35,341 nt of DNA from an uncultured Collinsella sp. (GCA_959602645.1 CAUGTZ010000024.1:1-35341); one strand, 5' to 3'; shown: positions 17,356-25,105, counted from the first letter of the stretch. The notes: generated by a model from the letters alone, not told the origin. Translations and numbers: made by a program.

Positions 17356-17367
17356 TAAAACGTTTGA
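17356..17367 (+). promoter_or_regulatory. LacI/cre-like operator core near a -35 element
   Basis: TAAAACGTTT (17356-17365) is followed by GA and overlaps TTGACT (17364-17369), a -35-like hexamer. The same 10-mer lies in the gap promoter region at 29993-30002. The AAAACGTTTT-type core with central CG resembles sites of LacI-family regulators. Function is inferred. Confidence 0.4.
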
Positions 17368-17428
17368 CTAGCCATGGTGAACAACCCTGCTATCCTGCGG
17401 GTTGACGAAGACTGATATCTCACCTCGT

Positions 17429-17509
17429 CGATACATACTGTCTGGCGAATCGTTTGTCAATGAATTCGGTGAACGGTAGTAAATACCGTTCAAGCGTATG
17501 TATGTATCG
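17429..17509 (+). promoter_or_regulatory. Nested inverted repeats, possible three-way-junction leader
   Basis: Outer arms CGATACATAC (17429-17438) and GTATGTATCG (17500-17509) are perfect 10-bp complements. Inside lie a 5-bp stem (CGAAT 17446-17450 with ATTCG 17464-17468) and a 9-bp stem (17470-17478 with 17484-17492). Read as RNA, this gives a closing stem with two side hairpins. Read as DNA, the elements could be paired operators. It matches no riboswitch class I recognise. Confidence 0.45.
17470..17492 (+). promoter_or_regulatory. Perfect palindrome overlapping a -10-like element
   Basis: Nine-base arms TGAACGGTA/TACCGTTCA flank a GTAAA centre. The site covers TAGTAA (17477-17482), which is 17 nt from TTGTCA (17454-17459). 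This is a typical position for a repressor operator, and equally a stable pentaloop hairpin in RNA. Confidence 0.5.
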
Positions 17510-17531
17510 GTCGCCGAGCGCGGCACCTCAG

Positions 17532-17559
17532 TTGGGTTCGTCGGTAGGTAAGGTATATA
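17532..17559 (+). promoter_or_regulatory. Promoter candidate nearest to the binding-protein gene
   Basis: TTGGGT (17532-17537) and TATATA (17554-17559) are 16 nt apart. The transcript would start near 17567, giving a leader of about 60 nt with a small hairpin at 17577-17598 (8 bp with one G-T pair). Confidence 0.4.
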
Positions 17560-17628
17560 TCGTCCGCAAGTTGCGCGGGGGCACGTCTAGGTGCTCCCGG
17601 GTAAGATTCTCTATTGATAGGAGAAGAC

Positions 17629-19242
17629 ATGGCCATCATCAACAAGGGTATGTCCAGGCGTTCGTTCCTCGGCCTCACCGGCAGCGTCGCTGCTGTCGCA
17701 GGGCTTGGTCTCACCGGCTGCGGTGGCAGCTCCAACGACGAGGGTTCCGCTTCCGGTTCCACCGATTCCGCCAACCGTGGCGGCGGCGTGATCACCGCTG
17801 GTTCCGCTTACGCTCCGTCCAGCTTCGATCCCGCCAGCACCGGCTCCGCTGTGGGCCTGGGTGCTAACTGGCACGTCGTCGAGGGCCTCTACGGCATCGA
17901 TTACCACGACTACAGCACCTTCAACGAGCTCGCCACCGACGATCCCAAGTCTGTGGACGACACCACTTTCGAGGTCACCATCCGCAAGGGCGCCAAGTTT
18001 TCCGATGGCACCGAGGTCACCGCTGACGATGTCGTTGCCTCCTACACCGCTTGCGCCGCTTCCGCTACCTATGCTCCGTTCTTCCAGCCCTTCGAGTCCA
18101 TCGAGGCCAAGGACGCCAGCACCGTGACGGTCAAGACCAAGGTCCCCAACTTCTCCCTGCTCAAGGATCGTCTGGCCATCGTCCGCGTTACCCCGGCCAC
18201 CCAGACCGAGGAGGATCGCGCCAAGCAGCCGATCGGCTCCGGCCCCTGGATGTACGACTCTATCTCCGATACCGAGATCACCCTGGTTCCCAACCCCGAG
18301 TACAACGGTGAGTATGCTGCCGAGGATAAGAAGATCCAGTACAGCATCCTGACCGACCCCACCGCTCGCGTTACCGCTCAGCAGGAGGGCTCCACGCTCG
18401 TTATGGAGCTCGTTACCGCTGACGCCGTCGACCAGCTCGAGAGCGCCGGCTGCAAGATCGATAACGTTCAGGGTTTCGGCACCCGCTTCATCATGTTCAA
18501 CGTCGCCAAGGAGCCTTGGAACAACGTCAAGGTCCGTCAGGCTGTCATGTATGCGCTCGACACCGAGAAGATGGTCAGCAACACCTTCGCCGGCCTTGCC
18601 ACCGCTGCCAGCTGCTACCTGCCCAAGAGCTTCACCAACTATCATGAGGCTTCCACGGTGTACAAGACCGACGCCAAGAAGGCTAAGAAGCTCATCGAGG
18701 AGTCTGGCATCACCCCGGGTGCCATCACCCTGCGCACCACCGACAACGAGCAGATTAAGGGCATGGCCGCCCAGGTCAAGAACGACCTCGACGCTCTCGG
18801 CTTCGATGTGACCATCCAGACCGATACCTCGCCGGCCACCTACGCTGCCATCGACGGCGGCGAGGCCTACGATATCCTCCTTGCCCCTGGCGATCCTTCC
18901 TGCTTCGGCGCCGACCCCGACCTGCTGCTCAACTGGTGGTACGGCGACAACGTCTGGATGCAGACCCGTTGCCCGTGGAAGGAGTCCGCTGAGTGGCAGA
19001 AGCTCCACGGTCTCATGGACGAGGCTCTTGCCGCCGAGGGCGACGAGCAGCAGAAGAAGTGGAACGAGTGCTTCGACATCATTGCCGACAATGCCGTTCT
19101 GTACCCCGTTGTCCACGTCAAGACCGTCTCCGCTTCCTGGGACGATCCGTCCACTGCGCCCAACGGAGAGGCCCTCGATGGCTTCAAGGGCATCGGTACG
19201 ACGAGTATGTCCTTCAGGGGCGTTGCGACCGTCAAGGCGTAA
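17629..19242 (+). CDS. ABC importer solute-binding lipoprotein (SBP_bac_5), probable sialic-acid-type ligand
   Basis: This 537-residue protein is a peptide/nickel-family (DppA/OppA, SBP_bac_5) binding lipoprotein. The N-terminus has a twin-arginine motif SRRSFLGL (9-16) and a lipobox LTGC with Cys at residue 31, so Tat export followed by lipidation is likely. A Gly/Ser-rich linker follows, then a two-lobed binding domain. Peptide-type importers carry sialic acid in Haemophilus ducreyi (SatABCD), Corynebacterium and Bifidobacterium, and the nanA/ROK/nanE neighbours point the same way; the ligand itself is inferred. The start at 17629 has AGGAGA at 4 nt. Codon use is strongly biased toward C-ending codons, like gap and pgk, suggesting high expression. 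Confidence 0.88.
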   Translation: MAIINKGMSRRSFLGLTGSVAAVAGLGLTGCGGSSNDEGSASGSTDSANRGGGVITAGSAYAPSSFDPASTGSAVGLGANWHVVEGLYGIDYHDYSTFNELATDDPKSVDDTTFEVTIRKGAKFSDGTEVTADDVVASYTACAASATYAPFFQPFESIEAKDASTVTVKTKVPNFSLLKDRLAIVRVTPATQTEEDRAKQPIGSGPWMYDSISDTEITLVPNPEYNGEYAAEDKKIQYSILTDPTARVTAQQEGSTLVMELVTADAVDQLESAGCKIDNVQGFGTRFIMFNVAKEPWNNVKVRQAVMYALDTEKMVSNTFAGLATAASCYLPKSFTNYHEASTVYKTDAKKAKKLIEESGITPGAITLRTTDNEQIKGMAAQVKNDLDALGFDVTIQTDTSPATYAAIDGGEAYDILLAPGDPSCFGADPDLLLNWWYGDNVWMQTRCPWKESAEWQKLHGLMDEALAAEGDEQQKKWNECFDIIADNAVLYPVVHVKTVSASWDDPSTAPNGEALDGFKGIGTTSMSFRGVATVKA

Positions 19243-19304
19243 GACTCGCTTGAGTCTGTATGCAGGATGTCGGTCGTTGGGACCGTATCCTCATAGTTGA
19301 AACA

Positions 19305-19338
19305 AAGACCCGGGCGGCAACGATGTCGCTCGGGTCTT
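19305..19338 (+). promoter_or_regulatory. Intercistronic hairpin after the binding-protein gene
   Basis: A 12-bp stem (19305-19316 with 19327-19338, one G-T pair) with a 10-nt loop and no T-run follows. Such hairpins commonly protect the upstream mRNA and raise binding protein over permease. A smaller 5-bp hairpin (GACTC/GAGTC) lies just after the stop codon. Confidence 0.55.
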
Positions 19339-19399
19339 GTAATGAGTATCCGTACTCATATACCAGTTGGTCCTACCGACAAAAGAAAGGGGAGAGAAC

Positions 19400-20356
19400 G
19401 TGAACAACTTGCTACGTTTGATTGGAAGGCGTCTTGTGGCGCTGCCGATCATGGCATTGGGCGTCACCGTCCTGGTGTTCTTCCTTATGTCGTTCTCCAA
19501 GACCGACCCCGCCTACACGGCGTTGGGTGACGGTGCCTCGCCCGAGGCGGTTGCCGAGTACCATGAGAAGTATGGTCTGGACGACCCCTGGCCCGTGCGC
19601 TACGTGCGCTATATGGGCGATTTGATCCATGGCGACATGGGCACCTATGGTGCTGCTCGCAACTCCGTTGCCAAGCGCATCTCCACGGCCCTGCCCGTCA
19701 CGATGCAGCTGACCTTCATCGGCCTTGCCATCGGTGCGGTCGTTTCGTTTTTACTCGGCGTCATCGCGGCACTGTATCGCGACAAATGGCCGGACCAAGT
19801 GATCCGCGTCTTTTCCATCGCCGGCTTGGCAACCCCGTCGTTCTGGCTTGCCGTTCTGTTGATCCTGCTGTTCTCTTCCTACCTTAAGGTGCTCCCGGCA
19901 TCGGGTGCTCTGCCTCACTTCACCACGAATCCGGCTGGTTATCTGGGCCGCATGATTATGCCCGCCATCGCCTTGGCATTTCCGCTGACGGGCCAGATGA
20001 CTCGTATCGTGCGTACCGCCATGGTCGAGGAGCTCGACAAGGACTATGTCCGTATGGCTCGCGGTGCCGGCGTTCCCGAGAAGGTCGTCGTCGGTATCAA
20101 CGTTCTTCGCAATGCGCTGATCACCCCGGTCACCACCCTCGGTCTTAAGATCGGTTACCTCATGGGCGGCGCCGTCGTCATCGAGGTTATCTTCAACCTC
20201 CCCGGCATGGGCACCGCGATTCTGCAGGGCGTTCAGGGCAACGAGGCGAACCTGGTTCAGGGCGTCGTTATCGTCGTTGCTCTTGCCTTCATCATCATCA
20301 ACATCGTGGTTGACATGCTCTACCTGCTCATCAACCCGCGCATCAGGACGGTGTAG
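19400..20356 (+). CDS. ABC importer permease, DppB type
   Basis: This 318-residue membrane protein of the DppB/OppB family forms half of the transport channel. It has about six hydrophobic helices, the usual periplasmic loop after helix 1 (SFSKTDPAY), and an EAA-type cytoplasmic loop (VRMARGAGVPEKVVV) that contacts the ATPases. The GTG at 19400 was chosen because AAAGGGGAGA lies 5-12 nt upstream and the family's N-terminus begins NNLLRLIGRR-like; an in-frame ATG at 19367 has no ribosome site. It is separated from the binding-protein gene by a hairpin-bearing spacer and is 3 nt from the next gene. It should pair with the permease half of the following fusion protein. Confidence 0.9.
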   Translation: MNNLLRLIGRRLVALPIMALGVTVLVFFLMSFSKTDPAYTALGDGASPEAVAEYHEKYGLDDPWPVRYVRYMGDLIHGDMGTYGAARNSVAKRISTALPVTMQLTFIGLAIGAVVSFLLGVIAALYRDKWPDQVIRVFSIAGLATPSFWLAVLLILLFSSYLKVLPASGALPHFTTNPAGYLGRMIMPAIALAFPLTGQMTRIVRTAMVEELDKDYVRMARGAGVPEKVVVGINVLRNALITPVTTLGLKIGYLMGGAVVIEVIFNLPGMGTAILQGVQGNEANLVQGVVIVVALAFIIINIVVDMLYLLINPRIRTV

Positions 20357-20359
20357 ATT

Positions 20360-22375
20360 ATGGTAAAGATTCGAGAGAAGCAAACCGAGCAGCTCGAGAA
20401 GGCTGCCTCCAAGGGGCTCAAGCTCGGTGGCTGGAAGAAGATGACGCTGTCTTCTAAGATTGCCGCCGTCGTGCTGGTGCTGGTCGCCCTGACTGCGATT
20501 CTGGCGCCCCTTCTTGCCCCCTATAGCCCGGTCGAGATCTTTACGGCTCGCCAGGCTCCCGGCAACGGATTTATCTTCGGTACCGACGATAAGGGTCGCG
20601 ATATTCTGTCGCGTATGCTCTACGGTGGTCGTTACTCGCTGATTATCGGCTTTGGCGCCACTGCCATGGCTCTGGTCTGCGGCTCGGTCGTGGGCGCCCT
20701 TGCGGCGGTTTCGCGCAAGGCCGTTTCCGAGACGATCATGCGTATCCTGGACATCATCATGTCCATCCCGGGCATCGCCCTCGCGGCCGTCTTCGTCTCC
20801 ATCCTGGGCAACTCCGTGCCGTCGATCATCTTCGCCATCGGCTTTATGTACACTCCGCAGATTGCCCGTATCGTGCGCGCCAACATCGTGTCCGAGTACG
20901 GCGAGGACTATGTCCGCGCGGTCATCGTTTCCGGCGCCAAGGCTCCGTGGATTTTGATCAAGCATGTTCTGCGTAACTGCATCGCCCCGATCATGGTCTT
21001 TACCGTTACCCTGGTCGCCGACGCCATCATCTTCGAGGCCTCGCTGACCTTCATCGGCGCTGGTATCCAGGAGCCCACCGCTACCTGGGGCAACATCCTC
21101 GCCGACGCCCGCGGCGGCGTGCTCGCCGGCCGTTGGTGGCAGGCGCTGTTCCCGGGCCTGGCCATCATGATCACCTGCCTGGCGCTCAACATCCTCTCCG
21201 AGGGCATTACCGACGCCATGGCCGCTGCTCCCTCCGCCGCCCTGGATCCGACCGATTCCTCCAAGCGTCGCGAGGCCGACCTGCTGGTCTCCGACCCCGT
21301 TCGCGCCTACAAGGAGCAGGCCCAGTCCCTCTCCGCTCGCCTTGGCGCCCTGCGCGATGTCGAGCTCAAGCGTGACGATCGCCATGTGCCCGACGAGTCT
21401 GTCGAACCGATTCTCTCGGTCCGTGACTTCTGCATTCAGTTTGAGCATCACGGCGATATCAACGTCGTCGACCATGTCAACTTTGACGTCCGTCCTGGTC
21501 AGACCATGGGCCTGGTGGGCGAGTCCGGTTGCGGTAAGTCCATCACCACGCTGGCCATCATGGGCCTGACCGACGATGACGAGCACCTTTCCGGCGAGGT
21601 CCTCTGGGAGGGCCGCGACCTGCTCAAGATGAGCAAGAAGGAGTGGTTCGGCCTGCGCGGTACCGATATCGCTATGGTCTATCAGGACGCCCTGTCCTCG
21701 CTCAACCCCTCCATGCTCATCTCTGCCCAGATGAAGCAGCTCACCAAGCGCGGCGGCACCCGCAGCGCCGAGGAACTCCTGGAGCTCGTGGGCCTCGACC
21801 CCAAGCGTACGCTCGAGAGCTACCCGCATGAGCTTTCCGGTGGCCAGCGTCAGCGTGTCCTGATCGCTATGGCCCTTACCCGCGACCCCAAGCTGGTCAT
21901 CTGCGACGAGCCCACGACCGCTCTGGACGTTACCGTCCAGAAGCAGGTCATCAAGCTGCTCAACGACCTTCAGGCCAAGCTCGGCTTTGCCATGATCTTC
22001 GTCTCGCATGACTTGGCGCTGGTCGCCGAGGTCGCCCATAACATCACGGTTATGTACGCCGGTCAGGTTATCGAGCAGGCGCCCACCAAGGAGCTGCTCG
22101 CTAACCCGATCCACGAGTACACCCGCGGTCTTCTGGGCTCCGTTCTGTCCATCGAGAGCGGTTCGGGCCGTCTGCACCAGGTGCCCGGCGCCGTTCCGAG
22201 CCCGCGCGATTTCCCCAAGGGCGATCGCTTCGCGCCCCGCTCGAGCCATCCGCGCATTGGCCTGGACACCCGTCCGGTCTTCAAGCGCGTGCCCGGCACC
22301 GAGCACTTCTATTCCGAGCTCCCCGACGAGGTGCTCAAGGCAAATGGTTTGACCCCTCACGCGGAGGTGATGTAG
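20360..22375 (+). CDS. Fused ABC permease (DppC type) and ATP-binding protein (DppD type)
   Basis: At 671 residues this is a fusion of two subunits normally encoded separately. Residues 1-290 are a DppC-type permease with helices from about 33, the GTDDKGRDILSR segment and an EAA loop (about 181-204). A charged linker (about 290-345) leads to a full ABC ATPase: Walker A GESGCGKS (387-394), LSGGQ (492-496), Walker B KLVICDEP (511-518), and the oligopeptide-type C-terminal extension. There is no stop or ribosome site between the halves, so the fusion is genuine. Permease and one ATPase are thus tethered one to one. The stop is followed immediately by the next ATG behind a perfect GGAGGTGAT site. 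Confidence 0.9.
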   Translation: MVKIREKQTEQLEKAASKGLKLGGWKKMTLSSKIAAVVLVLVALTAILAPLLAPYSPVEIFTARQAPGNGFIFGTDDKGRDILSRMLYGGRYSLIIGFGATAMALVCGSVVGALAAVSRKAVSETIMRILDIIMSIPGIALAAVFVSILGNSVPSIIFAIGFMYTPQIARIVRANIVSEYGEDYVRAVIVSGAKAPWILIKHVLRNCIAPIMVFTVTLVADAIIFEASLTFIGAGIQEPTATWGNILADARGGVLAGRWWQALFPGLAIMITCLALNILSEGITDAMAAAPSAALDPTDSSKRREADLLVSDPVRAYKEQAQSLSARLGALRDVELKRDDRHVPDESVEPILSVRDFCIQFEHHGDINVVDHVNFDVRPGQTMGLVGESGCGKSITTLAIMGLTDDDEHLSGEVLWEGRDLLKMSKKEWFGLRGTDIAMVYQDALSSLNPSMLISAQMKQLTKRGGTRSAEELLELVGLDPKRTLESYPHELSGGQRQRVLIAMALTRDPKLVICDEPTTALDVTVQKQVIKLLNDLQAKLGFAMIFVSHDLALVAEVAHNITVMYAGQVIEQAPTKELLANPIHEYTRGLLGSVLSIESGSGRLHQVPGAVPSPRDFPKGDRFAPRSSHPRIGLDTRPVFKRVPGTEHFYSELPDEVLKANGLTPHAEVM

Positions 22376-23203
22376 ATGAGCGAGACCGCAGTCAACGGCG
22401 TCGAGCCGATCATCTTCCTTGATGACGTCCACGTCACCTTTAGGACCCGTACCGGCTCGATTCTGCACCCCAACCTGGTTCACGCCGTCCAGGGTGTAAC
22501 GATTAGGCTCATGCCCGGTCAGACGATCGGCATCGTCGGCGAGTCCGGTTGCGGTAAGTCCACCACCGCCAACGTCATGTGCGGCCTGCAGGCCCCCACG
22601 AGCGGCAAGGTCTACTTTAAGGGCAAGGACGTTACCAAACGTACCGCCGAGGACCGTCGCCACATGGGTCGCGTCATCTCGGTCGTGTTCCAGAACCCGG
22701 CCACGGCACTCAACCCCCGCATGGTCGTTCGCGAGCAACTGCTCGACCCCATGCGCGTCCACAACCTGGGTACCGAGGCCGAGCAGAAGAAGCGCGTCAA
22801 GGAGCTCTTGGAGCTCACCGGTCTGCCCAGCTCCGCCGCCGAGGTTCTTCCCGGCCAGCTTTCGGGCGGCCAGCGCCAGCGCGTCGCAATTGCCCGTGCC
22901 CTGTCGCTGAACCCCGATGCCATCATCGCCGACGAGCCAACCTCGGCTCTGGACGTTTCGGTCCGCGCGCAGATTCTGAACCTGCTGACCGACCTTAAGA
23001 AGGAGCTCGGCCTGGCCATGGTGTTCATCAGCCATGACATCCAGACGGTCCGCTATATCTCTGACGACATCATCGTTATGAATGGCGGCAAGATCGTCGA
23101 GCAGGGCGAGGCCAAGCAGGTCTTCCAGCACCCCCAGGACCCCTACACCAAGATGCTGCTCGGCGCTGCGCCGTCGCTGCTGCATCCCAAGCTCGGCGAG
23201 TAG
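22376..23203 (+). CDS. ABC importer ATP-binding protein, DppF/OppF type
   Basis: The 275-residue second ATPase of the importer has Walker A GESGCGKST, LSGGQRQRVAIARAL signature and Walker B IIADEP, followed by the H-loop in VFISHDIQTVRY. With the fused DppD domain it forms the heterodimeric engine typical of peptide-family importers. The start at 22376 abuts the upstream stop, with a near-perfect ribosome site (22362-22370), consistent with tight co-translation. The gene is followed by a hairpin without a T-run, then by the esterase genes. Confidence 0.92.
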   Translation: MSETAVNGVEPIIFLDDVHVTFRTRTGSILHPNLVHAVQGVTIRLMPGQTIGIVGESGCGKSTTANVMCGLQAPTSGKVYFKGKDVTKRTAEDRRHMGRVISVVFQNPATALNPRMVVREQLLDPMRVHNLGTEAEQKKRVKELLELTGLPSSAAEVLPGQLSGGQRQRVAIARALSLNPDAIIADEPTSALDVSVRAQILNLLTDLKKELGLAMVFISHDIQTVRYISDDIIVMNGGKIVEQGEAKQVFQHPQDPYTKMLLGAAPSLLHPKLGE

Positions 23204-23219
23204 CCTCGCTTTCCCTCCC

Positions 23220-23247
23220 GTGCGCCCGGTTCCCTTGCCGGGCGCAC
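23220..23247 (+). promoter_or_regulatory. Intercistronic hairpin after the importer genes
   Basis: A perfect 10-bp GC-rich stem (GTGCGCCCGG/CCGGGCGCAC, 23220-23229 with 23238-23247) has an 8-nt loop and no T-run. It separates the transport genes from the catabolic genes and could partly terminate or stabilise the transport message. Confidence 0.55.
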
Positions 23248-23283
23248 CTCCGTTGCGATTTCGAAAGGTTGGGTTCACGAGCC

Positions 23284-24261
23284 ATGCCAAGTGCTCAGGA
23301 GCTACAACATCAATTTGGTGAATATCGAGGCGCCATGCCCCGTCCATCAGATTTCGATCTCTTTTGGAAGGATCGCATGGCCGAGGCCGACGCGGTCGGG
23401 CTTGACTATGCGATCGAGACGGCATCGGTCACAGATGCCGTGACCTGCCAGCTTTTCGACCTCTGGTATACCGGCATGTGTGGCGCTCGCCTGCATGCCA
23501 AGTACCTTAAACCCGTCTCGGACGAGCCCGTGCCATTGGTACTTCAGTTCCATGGATATCCGGGTGCAAGCCGCAGCTGGTTTGAGCAGGCGTCGTTTGC
23601 GGGCATGGGCATGGCACTCATCGCCCTCGACTGCCCCGGTCAAGGAGGTCCCTCCGAGGACATTGGTGGATTTGAGGGCACAACGGTCGCGGGCCATATC
23701 GTCGCCGGTATCGACGGCGACCCGGCCAACCTCTACTATGTCCGCTTGCACCAAGATATTCGCATCCTGTGTCGCATCGTTCGCGAGCTCGAGGGCATCA
23801 ATCTTGCCCGTGTGTTTGTGAACGGCGCGTCGCAGGGCGGCGGTTTGGGCATTGCGACCTGTGCACTTAACAGCGAGCTTATCAATCGCGCCGCCATCCT
23901 CTATCCCTTCCTGTCGGATTTCCGCCTGGTCTGGGACTTGGATGCCGACGACATTGCCTACGAGGGCCTGCGCTATTGGTCTCGCTGGTTTGACGAGGAC
24001 TCGACTCGTATCGACGAAGCCTATGCCAAGCTGGCGTACTTCGATTCCAAGAACTTTGCCCCTATGGTCAAATGCCCCGTGCTGTTTGGCACCGGCACAG
24101 CCGATACCGTCTGTCCGCCAGCGACGCAGTTTGCGGTCTATAACAACCTGACCTGTGAAAAGCGTCATGAGTTCTTTGAAGGCTTTGGCCACGAGGAGAT
24201 TCAGGATTTTGACGATCTGATCATTCCGTTTTTCTGCAAGGGAGGGGAGGCTCATGTCTAA
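23284..24261 (+). CDS. AXE1-family carbohydrate esterase, likely sialate or amino-sugar O-acetylesterase
   Basis: This 325-residue alpha/beta hydrolase is of the acetyl-xylan-esterase (AXE1, CE7-like) family, with no signal peptide, so it should act in the cytosol on imported sugar. The N-terminal lid-like segment (EYRGAMPRPSDFDLFW) fits the family. The catalytic set is visible: Ser183 in NGASQGG, Asp274 in GTADTVCPP and His303 in FGHEE; HGYPG (90-94) forms the oxyanion region. AXE1-type esterases also occur in streptococcal sialic-acid clusters, so removal of O-acetyl groups from sialic acid is a reasonable inference. The ribosome site is distant (AAAGG, 15 nt before ATG 23284); this Met was kept because it fits the family N-terminus. 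It overlaps the next gene by 8 nt. Confidence 0.83.
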   Translation: MPSAQELQHQFGEYRGAMPRPSDFDLFWKDRMAEADAVGLDYAIETASVTDAVTCQLFDLWYTGMCGARLHAKYLKPVSDEPVPLVLQFHGYPGASRSWFEQASFAGMGMALIALDCPGQGGPSEDIGGFEGTTVAGHIVAGIDGDPANLYYVRLHQDIRILCRIVRELEGINLARVFVNGASQGGGLGIATCALNSELINRAAILYPFLSDFRLVWDLDADDIAYEGLRYWSRWFDEDSTRIDEAYAKLAYFDSKNFAPMVKCPVLFGTGTADTVCPPATQFAVYNNLTCEKRHEFFEGFGHEEIQDFDDLIIPFFCKGGEAHV

Positions 24262-25105
24262 GTGCGAGAGCAATGTCGGCGAGCTGATTGTCCCCGACCT
24301 TGTGGGGATTCCCGGGACGGTTTCGTCAAGGCTCTCTGAATATCGGGACTGGCACGGTGATGTTCAGGCAGATGTTTCTGATTTGGAGACATGTGCTATG
24401 AATCTTGAGATTCAAGGCCTGGCCATTACGGCGATCGATTTCGCCAATCCGTATGCCCGCTACTCCGAGGTTTCCTTTGAGCTTGGTGGCGATGTGGTCC
24501 ACGCACGTTTGATCGAGCCTGCCGGTCGCGCCCGAGCATCCGAGCTTGTGCCGCTATGTCTGATGTTTCACGACATCGACCGACCCGTGCGGGGATGGCA
24601 TCACATGACGAGGTTTGCGGCCATGGGATATGCCGTGCTTGCGCTGGACGATGAGGCGATTGAACCCAGCGATCTGCGGCAGGGGATTACCTCGCCTGCT
24701 TTTGTCAGGCGCGTCCGTTGGGGCTGCGCGTTGGCGGAGGTCGCGCGCAATCTTGATGGCGTGGACCCCGACCGCATCTTTGCATGGGGCGAGGGTCTTG
24801 GCGGCGGAGTCGCGCTGGCGGTTTCTGCTCTGGACGAGCGGGGCCTCGCCCGCACGGCGGTTGCCAATCCGCTTCCTGGCGGCCTCGAGGTGCTGTCGTC
24901 TCGGGTGCGCGGATCGGTGCTCATGGGCACATCGCTTATGGATACCGTGAGCGATCCCAAGGATCAGTTTGCCGTATTCAACGGTCTTGAGTGTGACCGG
25001 AGGCATATCATCTATGCAAAATACGCTCACGAGCGCATCAATGCGTTCGAAAACGAAGTCGTAGACTTTTTTAACCAAACGTTCCACTCGTGTTCTTTGG
25101 CCTAG
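24254..25105 (+). CDS. AXE1-like esterase paralogue without the catalytic serine
   Basis: The 283-residue protein aligns along its length with the preceding esterase, with blocks such as RIFAWGEGLGGG versus RVFVNGASQGGG and DTVSDPKDQFAVFNGLEC versus DTVCPPATQFAVYNNLTC. The nucleophile position is Gly181 (WGEGLGG) instead of Ser, and the oxyanion HGYPG has become HDIDR. The acid (D230) and histidine (H259) positions are kept. It should therefore not hydrolyse esters by the usual route. It may be a partner, sensor or binding protein for the active esterase, or use different chemistry. The frame is intact, with GGGAGGGGAGG as ribosome site and an ATGTCTAA overlap with its partner. Confidence 0.8.
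   Translation: MSKCESNVGELIVPDLVGIPGTVSSRLSEYRDWHGDVQADVSDLETCAMNLEIQGLAITAIDFANPYARYSEVSFELGGDVVHARLIEPAGRARASELVPLCLMFHDIDRPVRGWHHMTRFAAMGYAVLALDDEAIEPSDLRQGITSPAFVRRVRWGCALAEVARNLDGVDPDRIFAWGEGLGGGVALAVSALDERGLARTAVANPLPGGLEVLSSRVRGSVLMGTSLMDTVSDPKDQFAVFNGLECDRRHIIYAKYAHERINAFENEVVDFFNQTFHSCSLA

Larger units (their letters stand above)
17264..17628 (+). promoter_or_regulatory. Large leader/promoter region of the catabolic island
   Basis: At 365 nt this is the longest gene-free stretch in the window. No tRNA, ORF with a ribosome site, or integrase-type repeat is seen. It is rich in inverted repeats: 17289-17311 (ATGATTG/CAATCAT), 17382-17404 (CAACCC/GGGTTG), 17429-17438 with 17500-17509, 17470-17492, and 17577-17598. 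Several promoter-like pairs occur, the best being TTGGGT (17532-17537) with TATATA (17554-17559) and TTGTCA (17454-17459) with TAGTAA (17477-17482). It probably carries both the uvrC 3' end and the regulatory sites of the island. Confidence 0.65.

Noticed and set aside
17264..17628. An attachment site or mobile-element border at the island's left edge
   Set aside because: No tRNA, integrase, transposase or repeated sequence shared with the right edge (27989-28089) could be found by eye.
17454..17867. A 137-codon + strand open frame in the leader
   Set aside because: It begins without a ribosome site, overlaps the binding-protein gene in another frame and has low-complexity Arg-rich composition.
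17629..23203. A plain dipeptide or nickel importer
   Set aside because: The family is right, but the operon continues into esterase, lyase, kinase and nanE genes without a clear terminator; sialic-acid-type import fits better, though the ligand is unproven.
19751..23425. A 1,224-codon open frame on the minus strand across the importer genes
   Set aside because: It is exactly antisense to genes with firm motifs, has no ribosome site, and its composition follows from the strongly biased codon use of the + strand genes.
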